The notes: generated from the letters alone by a model not told the origin. A DNA stretch of 10,948 bases from JBJXHG01 sp046160865 (GCA_046160865.1 JBJXHG010000109.1:1-10948), one strand, 5' to 3'. Shown: positions 1-6,500, counted from the first letter of the stretch. Translations and numbers: made by a program.

Positions 1-447
1 CGGATTCATGAAGTGCATGCCGAGCACCTTGTCGGGGCGCTTCGTGGCGGCGCCGAGCAGGGTGATCGAGATCGACGAGGTGTTCGACGAGAGAATCACA
101 TCGGGTCGGGTGAGGCGGTCGAGCGCCTCGAAGAGCGCGCATTTCGTCTCGAGGTGCTCGACGATGGCTTCGACGACGTAATCGGCGTCGCCCAGTGCGT
201 CGAGCGCGGTGGCCGTTGAGAGCCGCGCCAGCGTCTCGTCTCGGGCGGACGCGTCGAGCTTGCCCTTCTCGACGAACTTCGCGAGGCTCTTGTCGATCGT
301 CCTGGTGGCGCGTTCGAGCGCCGCCGGCGACACGTCCTGAAGGCGCACGCTGAATCCCGCCTGTGCGAACACCTGCGCGATGCCGTTGCCCATCGTGCCC
401 GCGCCGATCACGGCCACGTCGTCGAAGAAGGGCTTGCGCACGCTCAC
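1..447 (-). CDS. 3-hydroxyacyl-CoA (3-hydroxybutyryl-CoA) dehydrogenase, N-terminal part, cut by the window edge
   Basis: This gene starts with GTG at 447 on the minus strand and stays open for 149 codons to the left edge, so the C-terminal half is outside the window. Visible are an N-terminal Rossmann fold with the dinucleotide loop VIGAGTMG (residues 13-20), an acidic residue at the end of the second strand (Asp38, fitting NAD preference), the SSNTS segment near 120-124, and HFMNP with the expected catalytic His145. These match the 3-hydroxyacyl-CoA dehydrogenase family (Hbd/PaaH type), which oxidises 3-hydroxyacyl-CoA to 3-ketoacyl-CoA with NAD in the cytoplasm. The start overlaps the thiolase stop by GTGA, so both genes are probably one transcript with coupled translation; a second GTG at 441 is the alternative start. 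The thiolase next door supplies or consumes the ketoacyl-CoA product. Chain-length preference cannot be told from this half, and a longer FadB-like fusion is not excluded. Confidence 0.93.
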   Translation of the reverse strand, partial: MSVRKPFFDDVAVIGAGTMGNGIAQVFAQAGFSVRLQDVSPAALERATRTIDKSLAKFVEKGKLDASARDETLARLSTATALDALGDADYVVEAIVEHLETKCALFEALDRLTRPDVILSSNTSSISITLLGAATKRPDKVLGMHFMNP

Positions 448-1628
448 AGGCTTTCGACGGACAGGGACACGGCGTTGCCGCCGCCGAGGCACAGCGACGC
501 CATGCCGGTCTTCGCGTTGCGCTGCTTCATCGCGGAGAGCAGTGTGACCAAGACACGAGCACCCGACGCGCCGATCGGGTGGCCGAGCGCCACAGCGCCG
601 CCGTTCACGTTGACGCGGGAGGGGTCGAGGTCGAGCACGCGCATGAGCGCGACCGCGGCCACGGAGAACGCCTCGTTGATCTCGTGCAGGTCGAAGTCGG
701 ACGGCTTCTTCTTGAGCTTCGCCGCGGCGGCCTTGATCGAGATCTCGGGCGCCATCATCACCCACTCCGGCGCGCAACCGCCGGCCGCGTAGCCGGTGAT
801 GCGCGCGAGCGGCTTCACGCCGAGCTCCTGCGCCTTGTCGGCGCTCATCACGACGAGCGCGGCGGCGCCGTCGTTGATCTGCGAGGCGTTCGCCGCCGTG
901 ACCGTGCCGCCCTCCGGTTGGAACGCGGGCTTGAGCTTCGCGATCGAGTCCGCAGTCGTGTCGCCGCGCACACCCTCGTCGGTCGTGAACGCGAGCGGGT
1001 CACCCTTCTTCTGCGGGATCTTCACCGCGAACTTCTCGGCGTCGAACTTACCGGCCGCGGTCGCTTCGCCGGCCTTCTTGTGCGAGTTCGCCGCGAACTC
1101 GTCCTGCATGCGGCGCGTGATCTCGTACTTCTTCGCGACGAGCTCGGCGGTGACGCCCATGTGGAAGTCGTTGTAGATGTCCCACAGGCCGTCCCACACC
1201 ATCGAATCGACGAGCTTGCCGTGACCGAGACGCACGCCCGCGCGCGCTTCGGGCAGCAAGTACGGCGCGTTCGTCATGCTCTCTTGTCCGCCAGCGACGA
1301 TCACGTCGGCGTCACCCGCGCGGATCGCTTGCGCGGCGAGCATCACGGCCTTGAGGCCCGATCCGCACACCTTGTTCACGGTGAACGCGGGCACTGTGTT
1401 CGGGACACCGGCCTTGATCGCGGCTTGGCGCGCCGGGTTCTGGCCGATGCCGGCCGCGAGCACGTTGCCCATGATCACTTCTTGGACGACGCTCGCGGGC
1501 ACGTTCGCGCGGCGCAGCGCCTCCTCGATGGCGAGCGCGCCGAGCGCGGGCGCGGTGAAGCCGGCCAGGCTCCCCTGAAAGCGACCGATTGGCGTGCGAC
1601 AGGCGCTGGCGATGACGACTTCTTTCAC
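444..1628 (-). CDS. Acetyl-CoA C-acetyltransferase (thiolase)
   Basis: This 394-residue protein is full length for the thiolase family, which condenses two acetyl-CoA to acetoacetyl-CoA or cleaves 3-ketoacyl-CoA. All hallmarks are present: the N-terminal VVIASACRTPIGRF, the acylated Cys88 in NKVCGSGLKA, the NEAF box (Asn318), the catalytic His350 in GHPIGASGAR, and the second catalytic cysteine, Cys380, in the CLGGGNA loop. The overall pattern (GNVLAAGIGQNPARQ, VNVNGGAVALGHP) is closest to short-chain acetoacetyl-CoA thiolases of the ThlA/AtoB/ACAT1 kind rather than long-chain FadA, but exact chain length is inferred. The start is GTG at 1628, fixed by a good ribosome binding site and by the conserved KEVVIASA N-terminus. 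The 3-hydroxyacyl-CoA dehydrogenase follows with a 4-base overlap, giving a two-step beta-oxidation or butyryl/PHB-type module. Confidence 0.97.
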   Translation of the reverse strand: MKEVVIASACRTPIGRFQGSLAGFTAPALGALAIEEALRRANVPASVVQEVIMGNVLAAGIGQNPARQAAIKAGVPNTVPAFTVNKVCGSGLKAVMLAAQAIRAGDADVIVAGGQESMTNAPYLLPEARAGVRLGHGKLVDSMVWDGLWDIYNDFHMGVTAELVAKKYEITRRMQDEFAANSHKKAGEATAAGKFDAEKFAVKIPQKKGDPLAFTTDEGVRGDTTADSIAKLKPAFQPEGGTVTAANASQINDGAAALVVMSADKAQELGVKPLARITGYAAGGCAPEWVMMAPEISIKAAAAKLKKKPSDFDLHEINEAFSVAAVALMRVLDLDPSRVNVNGGAVALGHPIGASGARVLVTLLSAMKQRNAKTGMASLCLGGGNAVSLSVESL

Positions 1629-1634
1629 GATGAG

Positions 1635-1640
1635 CTCCTT
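1635..1640 (-). promoter_or_regulatory. Ribosome binding site of the thiolase gene
   Basis: AAGGAG on the minus strand lies six bases before the GTG start at 1628. It is one of only two clear Shine-Dalgarno sequences in the window and decides the non-ATG start. Confidence 0.8.
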
Positions 1641-1694
1641 CGACCGGCGAGCGGCGTGGATTGCGCCGACGGAGCCGGGGAATTGCGGGCGAGC

Positions 1695-1700
1695 AATATA
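1695..1700 (-). promoter_or_regulatory. Candidate -10 element upstream of the thiolase gene
   Basis: TATATT on the minus strand, about 67 bases before the thiolase start, is an isolated AT-rich hexamer in a very GC-rich gap (1629-1835) and fits a -10 box. No TTGACA-like -35 is present at 17 bases upstream, so the call rests on the -10 match and position only. The rest of this gap shows GC-rich partial inverted repeats and no T-rich terminator for the cupredoxin gene ending at 1836. Confidence 0.35.
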
Positions 1701-1835
1701 GTGGAAGAGTTGCGGAGGGCCTAGCCCGCGGGCAGCAGCGGGTGGCAGCGCGCGCTCTCGGCCCGACCAGGCGCCGCGCCGGGCGTGGGGGCCCGGTCCG
1801 CGTCGCCGACCATCACGCGCGCGCGCGGCCGCGCA

Positions 1836-2711
1836 TCACCAGCTCAGCCGGATCGCGTTCGAGAAATTCGTCGTGCCCGTCGTGCAGAAGAACGCTTCCG
1901 CGTTGCGGTAGTAGAGCTGGTAGAACGCATCTTGTCCGAGCGACTGCAGCGTCGCGCTCGACACCGAGATCGTCTGCGCGCTGTTCGGATACGTCCACGA
2001 GCCCGTCGGGGCACCGTTGGTTCCGGCGTTGTGACCACCGAAGCGGATCAGCTGTCCGTTCACGCACCGCACGCCGTCGGCCGCCGCGATGCCGTTCGTG
2101 TCCTGTCCGTTGCCTTTGACGAGGAAGCCGAAGCCGCTGTAGCCCGTCGCGATGTCGCACGCGAACGCGACGGTGTCGGGCGCGGTCGTGCCGAGCGCGC
2201 ACAAACGCGCGCCGAAGAAGTTCAGCGAATTCGCGCAGCCGTGGCCTTGGTAGCCCGTCGGCGACGGCACGAAGTTCGGCGCCGCGCATGGACACGCGGT
2301 CGGCAGCGAGCCGTCCCCGAAGCAGAACGACGTGCCGGCGATCGGTCCGACCTGGATCGAGCCGCGCATGTCACCGGGAAAGTGCACCTCGCAGAAGTAG
2401 TCGTAGAAATTGCACGAGCGCGGGTGCGCGTCGAGGAACGCTTGGTCGAACGTGACCGAGTACGTCGGCAGCGCCGAAGTCAATTCTCGGTGGAACGCCT
2501 CAGTGCCGTTGATGACGCCGTCGCTGCCTTCGGTCACGGTGTGGATCTCGGACGACCACTGCCAGCGCACGGTGTCGCCGACTTGGATCGTGATGTTGCG
2601 CGGCGAGAAGCCGGTGCCGGACTGCGACACGACGACGATACTGGCGGACGCATTCGGAGCTACAAGGGCGAGGGTCGTGCAGAGAGCGATCGAAGCGCGG
2701 ACGAGATTCAT
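1836..2711 (-). CDS. Secreted plastocyanin-like cupredoxin with planctomycete-type C-terminal domain (copy 1)
   Basis: The 291-residue protein begins with a signal peptide (MNLVRASIALCTTLALVAPNASA), so export is expected. Residues 25-122 form a cupredoxin with a complete type-1 copper site: His57 in IHTVTEG, then Cys107, His110 and Met115 in CEVHFPGDM, the Cys-x2-His-x4-Met spacing of plastocyanin. Such proteins carry single electrons or bind copper outside the cytoplasm. Residues 129-291 form a separate cysteine-rich domain (eight Cys; CFGDGS, CPC, GHGCAN, GVRC, RFGGHNAGTNGAP, YYRN, TNFSN) of unknown function, recalled from exported planctomycete proteins. An in-frame upstream ATG at 2873 exists, but the extra 54 residues are arginine-rich low-complexity sequence and the signal peptide fixes the start at 2711. 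No clear Shine-Dalgarno precedes it. The gene at 3159-4040 is its tandem paralogue with ligands at identical residue numbers. The redox partner is unknown. Confidence 0.9.
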   Translation of the reverse strand: MNLVRASIALCTTLALVAPNASASIVVVSQSGTGFSPRNITIQVGDTVRWQWSSEIHTVTEGSDGVINGTEAFHRELTSALPTYSVTFDQAFLDAHPRSCNFYDYFCEVHFPGDMRGSIQVGPIAGTSFCFGDGSLPTACPCAAPNFVPSPTGYQGHGCANSLNFFGARLCALGTTAPDTVAFACDIATGYSGFGFLVKGNGQDTNGIAAADGVRCVNGQLIRFGGHNAGTNGAPTGSWTYPNSAQTISVSSATLQSLGQDAFYQLYYRNAEAFFCTTGTTNFSNAIRLSW

Positions 2712-2790
2712 TCGAGAGAGGGATGCGAGGCGGATCGTGGGGATGGAACGGCCTCTTGCGGCGCGGCGTCGCCGTGACAGGCACATCGGG

Positions 2791-2796
2791 ATTCTA
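2791..2796 (-). promoter_or_regulatory. Candidate -10 element for cupredoxin copy 1
   Basis: TAGAAT on the minus strand (five of six matches to TATAAT) stands about 80 bases before the ATG at 2711, inside GGATAGAATCC. There is no recognisable -35. It also lies at the left border of the large inverted repeat, so copy 1 probably has a promoter separate from copy 2. Confidence 0.35.
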
Positions 2797-2843
2797 TCCT
2801 CTGTCGCGCGCCTTGCGCGCGGAGCGTGGCGCGCGGAGCGCCC

Positions 2844-2871
2844 GCGTGTGGCGTGTCCGCGCGCCACACGC
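2844..2871 (+). repeat. Stem-loop of the left arm
   Basis: The 12-base arms GCGTGTGGCGTG and CGCGCCACACGC enclose the loop TCCG. One position is T opposite G, so the stem pairs fully as RNA on the plus strand with one G-U wobble. There is no T-tract after it. Confidence 0.65.
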
Positions 2872-3093
2872 ATGAATCGACGGCGGGGACCCGTTGCAGC
2901 TGCTTACGCTCGACTGGACCTCTGCAGCTTGCCTTTGGTGTGCATCGGCCTTGGCGCGGATACGACGACGAGTCCGGCTGACTACTCGTCGAACCGAACG
3001 CTCTCGCATCCGCGCAACGGGGAGTCGTCACCAGAAGCGAGATGCACGACACAGCCGAGCGTAGGCAGCCGACAAGGGTCCCCGCCGTTTAAA

Positions 3094-3121
3094 GCGTGTG
3101 GCGCGAGGACGCGCCACACGC
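3094..3121 (-). repeat. Stem-loop of the right arm, possible terminator of cupredoxin copy 2
   Basis: This is a perfect 12-bp stem (GCGTGTGGCGCG/CGCGCCACACGC) with a 4-base loop. On the minus strand it starts 38 bases beyond the stop codon of the gene at 3159-4040 and is followed by TTTAAA. The short T run makes it only a weak intrinsic terminator candidate; equally it may just be the conserved core of the repeat unit. Confidence 0.55.
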
Positions 3122-3158
3122 GCGCGCTCCGCGTGCAAGGCACGCTTCGCGCACGCGC

Positions 3159-4040
3159 TCACGGCCACGACAGCGCGTACCCGTTCGAGAAGTTCGTCGT
3201 CCCCGCGTTGCAGAAGTTCGGCGCCGCGTGACGGTAGAAGAGCTGGTAGAACGCCTGCTGTCCGGGCGTCTGCAGCGTGGCGACCGACACCGGCGTGGTC
3301 TGCGCGGAGTTGGGATACGTCCACGAGCCGACCGGCGCGCCGTTCGTGCCCGCGTTGTGTCCGCCGAAGCGGATCAATTGACCCGACGCGCAGCGCACTC
3401 CATCGCCGCCCGCGATGCCGTTCGTGTCCTGCGCGTTGCCTTTGACGAGGAAGCCGAAGCCCGCATAGCTCGGCCCGACGCGCACGTTGAACACGATCGT
3501 GTCCGGCGACGTCGCTCCGCCGACGCACATGCGCGCGCCATCGAGATCGAACGCGTTCGCGCAGCCATGACCCGGCGCTCCGCTCGGGCTCGGCACGGTG
3601 TTGGGCGGCACGCACGGACATGCCGTGGCGAGCGAGCCGTCACCGAAGCAAAAGCCGGCGCCCGGTTCGGCGCCGAGCACGGTGATCGTGCCCTTCATGT
3701 TGCTCGCGAAGTGGTTCTGACAGAAGTAGTCGTAGAAGTTGCAGGGCTTCGGATTGGCGGCGAGGAACGCGGTGTCGAAGACGACGTCGAACACCTGCGT
3801 GCCGTTCGTCAGCGGCGAATGGAACGCCTCGTTGCCGTCGATCGTTCCGTCCGTGCCCTCCGTTACGGTGTGGATGCCGCCGGTCCACTGCCAGCGCACC
3901 GTATCGCCCACTTGGATCGTGATGTCTTGTGGCGAGAAGCCGAAGCCGCTCTGCGTGACCACGACGATGGCGGCGTCCGCGGACGACGTCACACACGACA
4001 GGGCGAAGGACAGGGAAAGAAGGCGTGTGCTCGGGCTCAT
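3159..4040 (-). CDS. Secreted plastocyanin-like cupredoxin with planctomycete-type C-terminal domain (copy 2)
   Basis: This 293-residue protein is a paralogue of the one at 1836-2711. A signal peptide (MSPSTRLLSLSFALSCVTSSADA) is followed by a cupredoxin domain (about residues 24-121) with copper ligands His57 (IHTVTEG), Cys107, His110 and Met115 (CQNHFASNM). The C-terminal domain (130-293) is strongly conserved with copy 1, including GFGFLVKGN, QDTNGIA, GQLIRFGGHNAGTNGAP and GSWTYPNSAQT, but has seven cysteines instead of eight: the Cys185 of copy 1 has no partner here. Conservation is higher in the C-terminal domain than between the copper loops, where CEVHFPGDM and CQNHFASNM differ at most non-ligand positions. 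The ATG at 4040 is the first in frame and gives a good signal peptide, though no Shine-Dalgarno is evident. The likely role is extracytoplasmic electron transfer or copper binding; the partner is not identifiable. Confidence 0.9.
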   Translation of the reverse strand: MSPSTRLLSLSFALSCVTSSADAAIVVVTQSGFGFSPQDITIQVGDTVRWQWTGGIHTVTEGTDGTIDGNEAFHSPLTNGTQVFDVVFDTAFLAANPKPCNFYDYFCQNHFASNMKGTITVLGAEPGAGFCFGDGSLATACPCVPPNTVPSPSGAPGHGCANAFDLDGARMCVGGATSPDTIVFNVRVGPSYAGFGFLVKGNAQDTNGIAGGDGVRCASGQLIRFGGHNAGTNGAPVGSWTYPNSAQTTPVSVATLQTPGQQAFYQLFYRHAAPNFCNAGTTNFSNGYALSWP

Positions 4041-4144
4041 GGGGTCGCTCTCGTGTGCACGGCACCGCTGTGGAGCTCCATCGCTTCACGAGGATCCGCG
4101 CTTCGAGATGGAGCGTCGACCGCGCGCGATCGTTACGCGCGAAC

Positions 4145-4876
4145 TCAGCTCGCGCTCTTGGAGCCGCTAACGGCGAGCACGTCGAGCCGCGCGCCGTCCG
4201 CCAGCTCTTGCGGCGCCTCGCCGCGCCGGAACACCCGCGCGCCGGGCTTGCCGCGCAGCGTGATCGCGTCGCCTTCGACCCCGATCCACGCACCTTCGCG
4301 CAAGCCGACGACCGGCGGCGCGTTCATCTCGTGGAACTCGTGGATCCGCTGCTCGCGCGTCTCGCCCATGTGCTTCGACGTCGGATCCGGATCCATGTAG
4401 TGCGGATTGATGTTGAACGGCACGAGGCCGAGCGCGTCGAACGACGGCGGGTACACGATCGGCATGTCGTTCGTCGTCTTGATACTGATGCACGCGACGT
4501 TCGAGCCCGCGCTCGAGCCCATGTAACGCAGCCCGTCGTTCACGCGCGATCGTACGGGCTCGATCAACTTCTGCGCGTAGAGCTCGTTCAGCAGCCGGAA
4601 CGTGTTGCCGCCGCCGACGAAGAGGCCGTCCGCACGCTCGACGGCGCGCCGCGCGGCCTCGGGCGTGCGCTCGGCGTGGATCGATTCGAGCGCGAGCCCG
4701 AGCTCGGCGAAGCGCGCGCGCGCGCGCGCTGCGTACGTGTCGCGATCGTGCAGCGCGTACGGCACGAACAGGATCGTGGGCGCGCCAGCGAAGAACGCGC
4801 GCACCTCGTCCGCGCAGTAGTCGAGGTACGCGCCGCCAAAGACCGTCGAAGTGCTGAAGAGTCGGAGTCGTTTCAC
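4145..4876 (-). CDS. pepE: Peptidase E (alpha-aspartyl dipeptidase, family S51)
   Basis: The 243-residue protein matches PepE along its whole length (the E. coli enzyme is about 229 residues). PepE is a cytoplasmic serine peptidase that splits dipeptides with N-terminal aspartate. Visible landmarks are VGGGNTFRLL (88-96), the nucleophile Ser122 in GSSAGSNVAC, TTNDMPIV with Asp137, the catalytic His159 in INPHY, and GETREQRI (171-178). These align one to one with the known enzyme. The start is taken as GTG at 4876 because the family begins just before the first beta strand (KRLRLFSTST, like ELLLLSNST in E. coli); no ATG lies nearby and the Shine-Dalgarno is weak. It precedes cupredoxin copy 2 by 104 bases on the same strand. 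That gap has only a loose 8-bp inverted repeat (GCTCCATC/GATGGAGC, 4075-4114), so read-through is possible, but a functional link is not evident. Confidence 0.95.
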   Translation of the reverse strand: MKRLRLFSTSTVFGGAYLDYCADEVRAFFAGAPTILFVPYALHDRDTYAARARARFAELGLALESIHAERTPEAARRAVERADGLFVGGGNTFRLLNELYAQKLIEPVRSRVNDGLRYMGSSAGSNVACISIKTTNDMPIVYPPSFDALGLVPFNINPHYMDPDPTSKHMGETREQRIHEFHEMNAPPVVGLREGAWIGVEGDAITLRGKPGARVFRRGEAPQELADGARLDVLAVSGSKSAS

Positions 4877-5004
4877 GAGGTTCTGCCGCGCGTCCGCTGC
4901 ACGGCCAGCGACGTGCCCGAGGCCAAGATGACGAAGACGGCGACACACCCTGCACGAGCGGCCGCCTGTTGCCAAGGAGCTCGTGCACGCCGCGGGCGAG
5001 CACG

Positions 5005-5036
5005 AAAAAAAGGCTCGGAGCGCGAGGCTCCGAGCC
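5005..5036 (-). terminator. Intrinsic (Rho-independent) terminator
   Basis: On the minus strand a perfect 10-bp GC-rich stem (GGCTCGGAGC/GCTCCGAGCC) with a 5-base loop is followed at once by seven T residues. It is the only textbook terminator in the window. The plus strand has no T-tract, so it acts on minus-strand transcripts. Nothing recognised is transcribed into it: the next minus-strand gene upstream is beyond 8435. Confidence 0.88.
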
Positions 5037-5049
5037 CGGCGTCCGAGAG

Positions 5050-5118
5050 TCAGGTCGCACGGTTCCACGGCAGACGCGATGTCGAGGTGCCGTTCGTGGT
5101 GTCGATCGCGGTGTCCAT
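5050..5118 (-). CDS. Possible small open reading frame or gene remnant ending at the terminator
   Basis: A minus-strand frame ends in TGA at 5050, 13 bases before the terminator stem, the usual spacing for a real gene end. The frame is open back to about 5274, but the only normal start codon in it is the ATG at 5118, giving 22 residues beginning MDTAIDTTNG and ending RLPWNRAT. The third codon positions of these 22 codons are GC-rich, as in the real genes here, while codons further upstream are not. No Shine-Dalgarno precedes the ATG and no family is recognised. It may be a small protein, the tail of a decayed gene, or a chance frame inside a small RNA. Confidence 0.22.
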   Translation of the reverse strand: MDTAIDTTNGTSTSRLPWNRAT

Positions 5119-5353
5119 CCGTACCGCGTGGTCCCGACCCGGCGTCTGCGCGCGCTCGTTCGAAGCAGAGCGGTGGCCTCGTCGTCCTGTCCCCCGAGTC
5201 GTATCTCCAGTTGGGGGCTGAAGAGAGCCGCGCGGATTGGAAGCGACTTCCGCGAAGCCGCGACGGACCGCCGATCAATCCGCTGCAAAACGCCGCTGCG
5301 CAGCCTGGAAACGGCGGCGAGTTCGCGCGGCGCGGGCGCGAATGCCGAGAGGG

Positions 5354-5359
5354 TAGTAT
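5354..5359 (+). promoter_or_regulatory. Candidate -10 element for the dioxygenase gene
   Basis: TAGTAT, in GGTAGTATTCTC, lies 49 bases before the ATG at 5409 and is the most AT-rich patch in the upstream region. It matches TATAAT at four of six positions; no -35 is visible. Confidence 0.3.
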
Positions 5360-5408
5360 TCTCGGGGCCCTGACCTCGGCAGACCGCTTCTTTCGGCAGC
5401 ACCGCGAC

Positions 5409-6473
5409 ATGACCGCCAACACCTTCACTCACGGCACGACGATGCCGCTCCCGGACTCGCCGTTCCTCGAAGAGTTCCTGAGCACGTCGAGCCTCACTCC
5501 CGCCGAGCGCCAGGTCGTGCGCGACTACGCCGAGAAGGGCTACGCGGTCATCGACGTCGGACTGCCGGACTTCGATCAAGTCGCGGACCGCCTGCTCGCG
5601 AACCTCGCTCCGAAGTATCCGGCGAACGATCGCCGCATCATGGAAGCGTGGTACTTCGACGAGGAGGTGCGCAAGATCGCCTGCGCGCCGAAGGTGCTCG
5701 AGTTCCTGAAGCTCGTCTATCAGCGCGACGCGTTTCCCTTCCAGACGCTCAACTTCGACCACGGCACGAGCCAGCCGTCGCACAGCGACACGATCCACTT
5801 CCACTCGATCCCGCATCATTACATGGTCGGCGTGTGGGTCGCGTTCGAAGACATCCACCCCGACGCCGGGCCTCTGTTCGTGCACCCGGGCAGCCACAAG
5901 CTCCCCGACTACGACATGCACGATCTCGGTCTCCCGGCGAGTCCCGACGCGTACCTCGAGTACGAGAAGAAGGTCGGCGCGATCCTGAAGGCACGCGGCT
6001 ACGAGCGCGAGCCCGTCCTGCCGAAGCGCGGCCAAGCGGTCGTGTGGTCGGCGAACCTGTTCCACGGCGGCATGCCGGTGAAGGACAAGTCGCTCACGCG
6101 CCACAGCCAGGCGACGCACTACTACTTCGACGACTGCATGTACTACTTCCCGATGGGATCGGAGCCGTTCGCGGGCCGCATGGTCGTGCGCGAAGCGATC
6201 AACATCCAAACGGGTGAGATGCTGCCGCTGCGCTACCGCGACCGTCAGGTGCATTTGACCGACTACAAGGACGTGCTCACGTACCCGCGCCCGCTTCCGA
6301 GCTGGGTCAAGAACGCGCCGCCGCCGCGCGCCACCGAGCCCGAGGATCCGCAGACCGCGCATCTGCGCCAGCGCATCCGCGACCTCGAGTCCGTCGTCGA
6401 GTCGCAGCGCAGCATCTCGCGCGTCGTCAGCGGCGTGCGCAAGAAAGTGCGCGGCCTGCTCGGCAACTCCTGA
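5409..6473 (+). CDS. Phytanoyl-CoA dioxygenase (PhyH) family Fe(II)/2-oxoglutarate oxygenase
   Basis: The 354-residue protein carries the double-stranded beta-helix core of the PhyH family, which hydroxylates small molecules, lipids or sugar-linked substrates using iron, O2 and 2-oxoglutarate. The iron-binding triad is visible as His125 and Asp127 (SHSD) and the distal His219 (NLFHGG). Arg231 (LTRHSQATHYYF), 12 residues after it, is the expected 2-oxoglutarate carboxylate ligand. VHPGSHKL (158-165) is also typical. Residues about 316-350 form a charged predicted helix (RQRIRDLESVVESQ) followed by a basic tail (VRKKVRGLLGN) outside the catalytic core, perhaps for oligomer or membrane contact. 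The ATG at 5409 is chosen as the first in the conserved region; 5442 is an alternative. No Shine-Dalgarno is seen. The substrate is unknown. The TPR-glycosyltransferase 255 bases downstream on the same strand hints at glycan or lipid modification. Confidence 0.92.
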   Translation: MTANTFTHGTTMPLPDSPFLEEFLSTSSLTPAERQVVRDYAEKGYAVIDVGLPDFDQVADRLLANLAPKYPANDRRIMEAWYFDEEVRKIACAPKVLEFLKLVYQRDAFPFQTLNFDHGTSQPSHSDTIHFHSIPHHYMVGVWVAFEDIHPDAGPLFVHPGSHKLPDYDMHDLGLPASPDAYLEYEKKVGAILKARGYEREPVLPKRGQAVVWSANLFHGGMPVKDKSLTRHSQATHYYFDDCMYYFPMGSEPFAGRMVVREAINIQTGEMLPLRYRDRQVHLTDYKDVLTYPRPLPSWVKNAPPPRATEPEDPQTAHLRQRIRDLESVVESQRSISRVVSGVRKKVRGLLGNS

Positions 6474-6481
6474 TCGGACGC

Positions 6482-6500
6482 GGCGGCGGCGCACGCCGCC
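6482..6500 (+). terminator. Weak stem-loop after the dioxygenase gene
   Basis: GGCGGCG/CGCCGCC forms a 7-bp stem with a 5-base loop 8 bases after the stop codon. There is no T-tract, so termination is uncertain and read-through into the TPR gene is possible. The remaining gap to 6728 shows only a short ACACGC/GCGTGT inverted repeat (6657-6674). Confidence 0.35.

Larger units (their letters stand above)
2815..3140. repeat. 326-bp imperfect palindrome: two inverted repeat arms (BIME-like)
   Basis: The left arm (2815-2961, plus strand) and the right arm (3008-3140, read on the minus strand) share one ordered series of blocks: GCCTTGC-CGCGGAGCG, a GCGTGTGGCG...CGCCACACGC stem-loop, ACGGCGGGGACCC, GCTGC-TACGCTCG-CTG, TGGTG and GCGCGGAT. 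The arms differ by substitutions and by a short internal duplication in the left arm (about 14 extra bases near 2832-2845). The centre (2966-2991) is itself a hairpin, CGACGAGT/ACTCGTCG with a 10-base loop. The layout resembles a pair of inverted REP-like units (BIME), or a small non-autonomous element. No transposase or direct target duplication was recognised. The right arm begins 19 bases past the stop of cupredoxin copy 2, so it may also end that transcript. Confidence 0.75.
4877..5408. other. Divergent intergenic region between pepE and the dioxygenase gene
   Basis: This 532-base gap holds a strong minus-strand terminator (5005-5036), a short minus-strand open frame just before it, and a possible plus-strand -10 box at 5354. 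Long frames cross it in several phases but have no conserved motifs and no supported start. Directly before the pepE start one minus-strand frame encodes a hydrophobic stretch (CVAVFVILASG) ending in a TGA that overlaps the pepE GTG, but it has no usable start codon after the terminator. No tRNA was found. Confidence 0.6.

Noticed and set aside
363..1724. A 453-codon plus-strand frame opposite the thiolase
   Set aside because: The thiolase on the other strand is complete with all catalytic residues; this frame is its antisense shadow.
2712..2873. N-terminal extension of cupredoxin copy 1 to an ATG at 2873
   Set aside because: The added 54 residues are Arg/Ala-rich, run into the inverted repeat and would bury the signal peptide.
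4877..5004. Hydrophobic minus-strand frame (CVAVFVILASG) whose TGA overlaps the pepE GTG
   Set aside because: It resembles a coupled upstream gene, but no start codon is available between the terminator and the hydrophobic segment, so it is not a supported gene.
5140..5200. A TTCGAAC sequence resembling a tRNA T-loop
   Set aside because: The flanking five-base segments do not pair on either strand and no acceptor or anticodon stem could be found.
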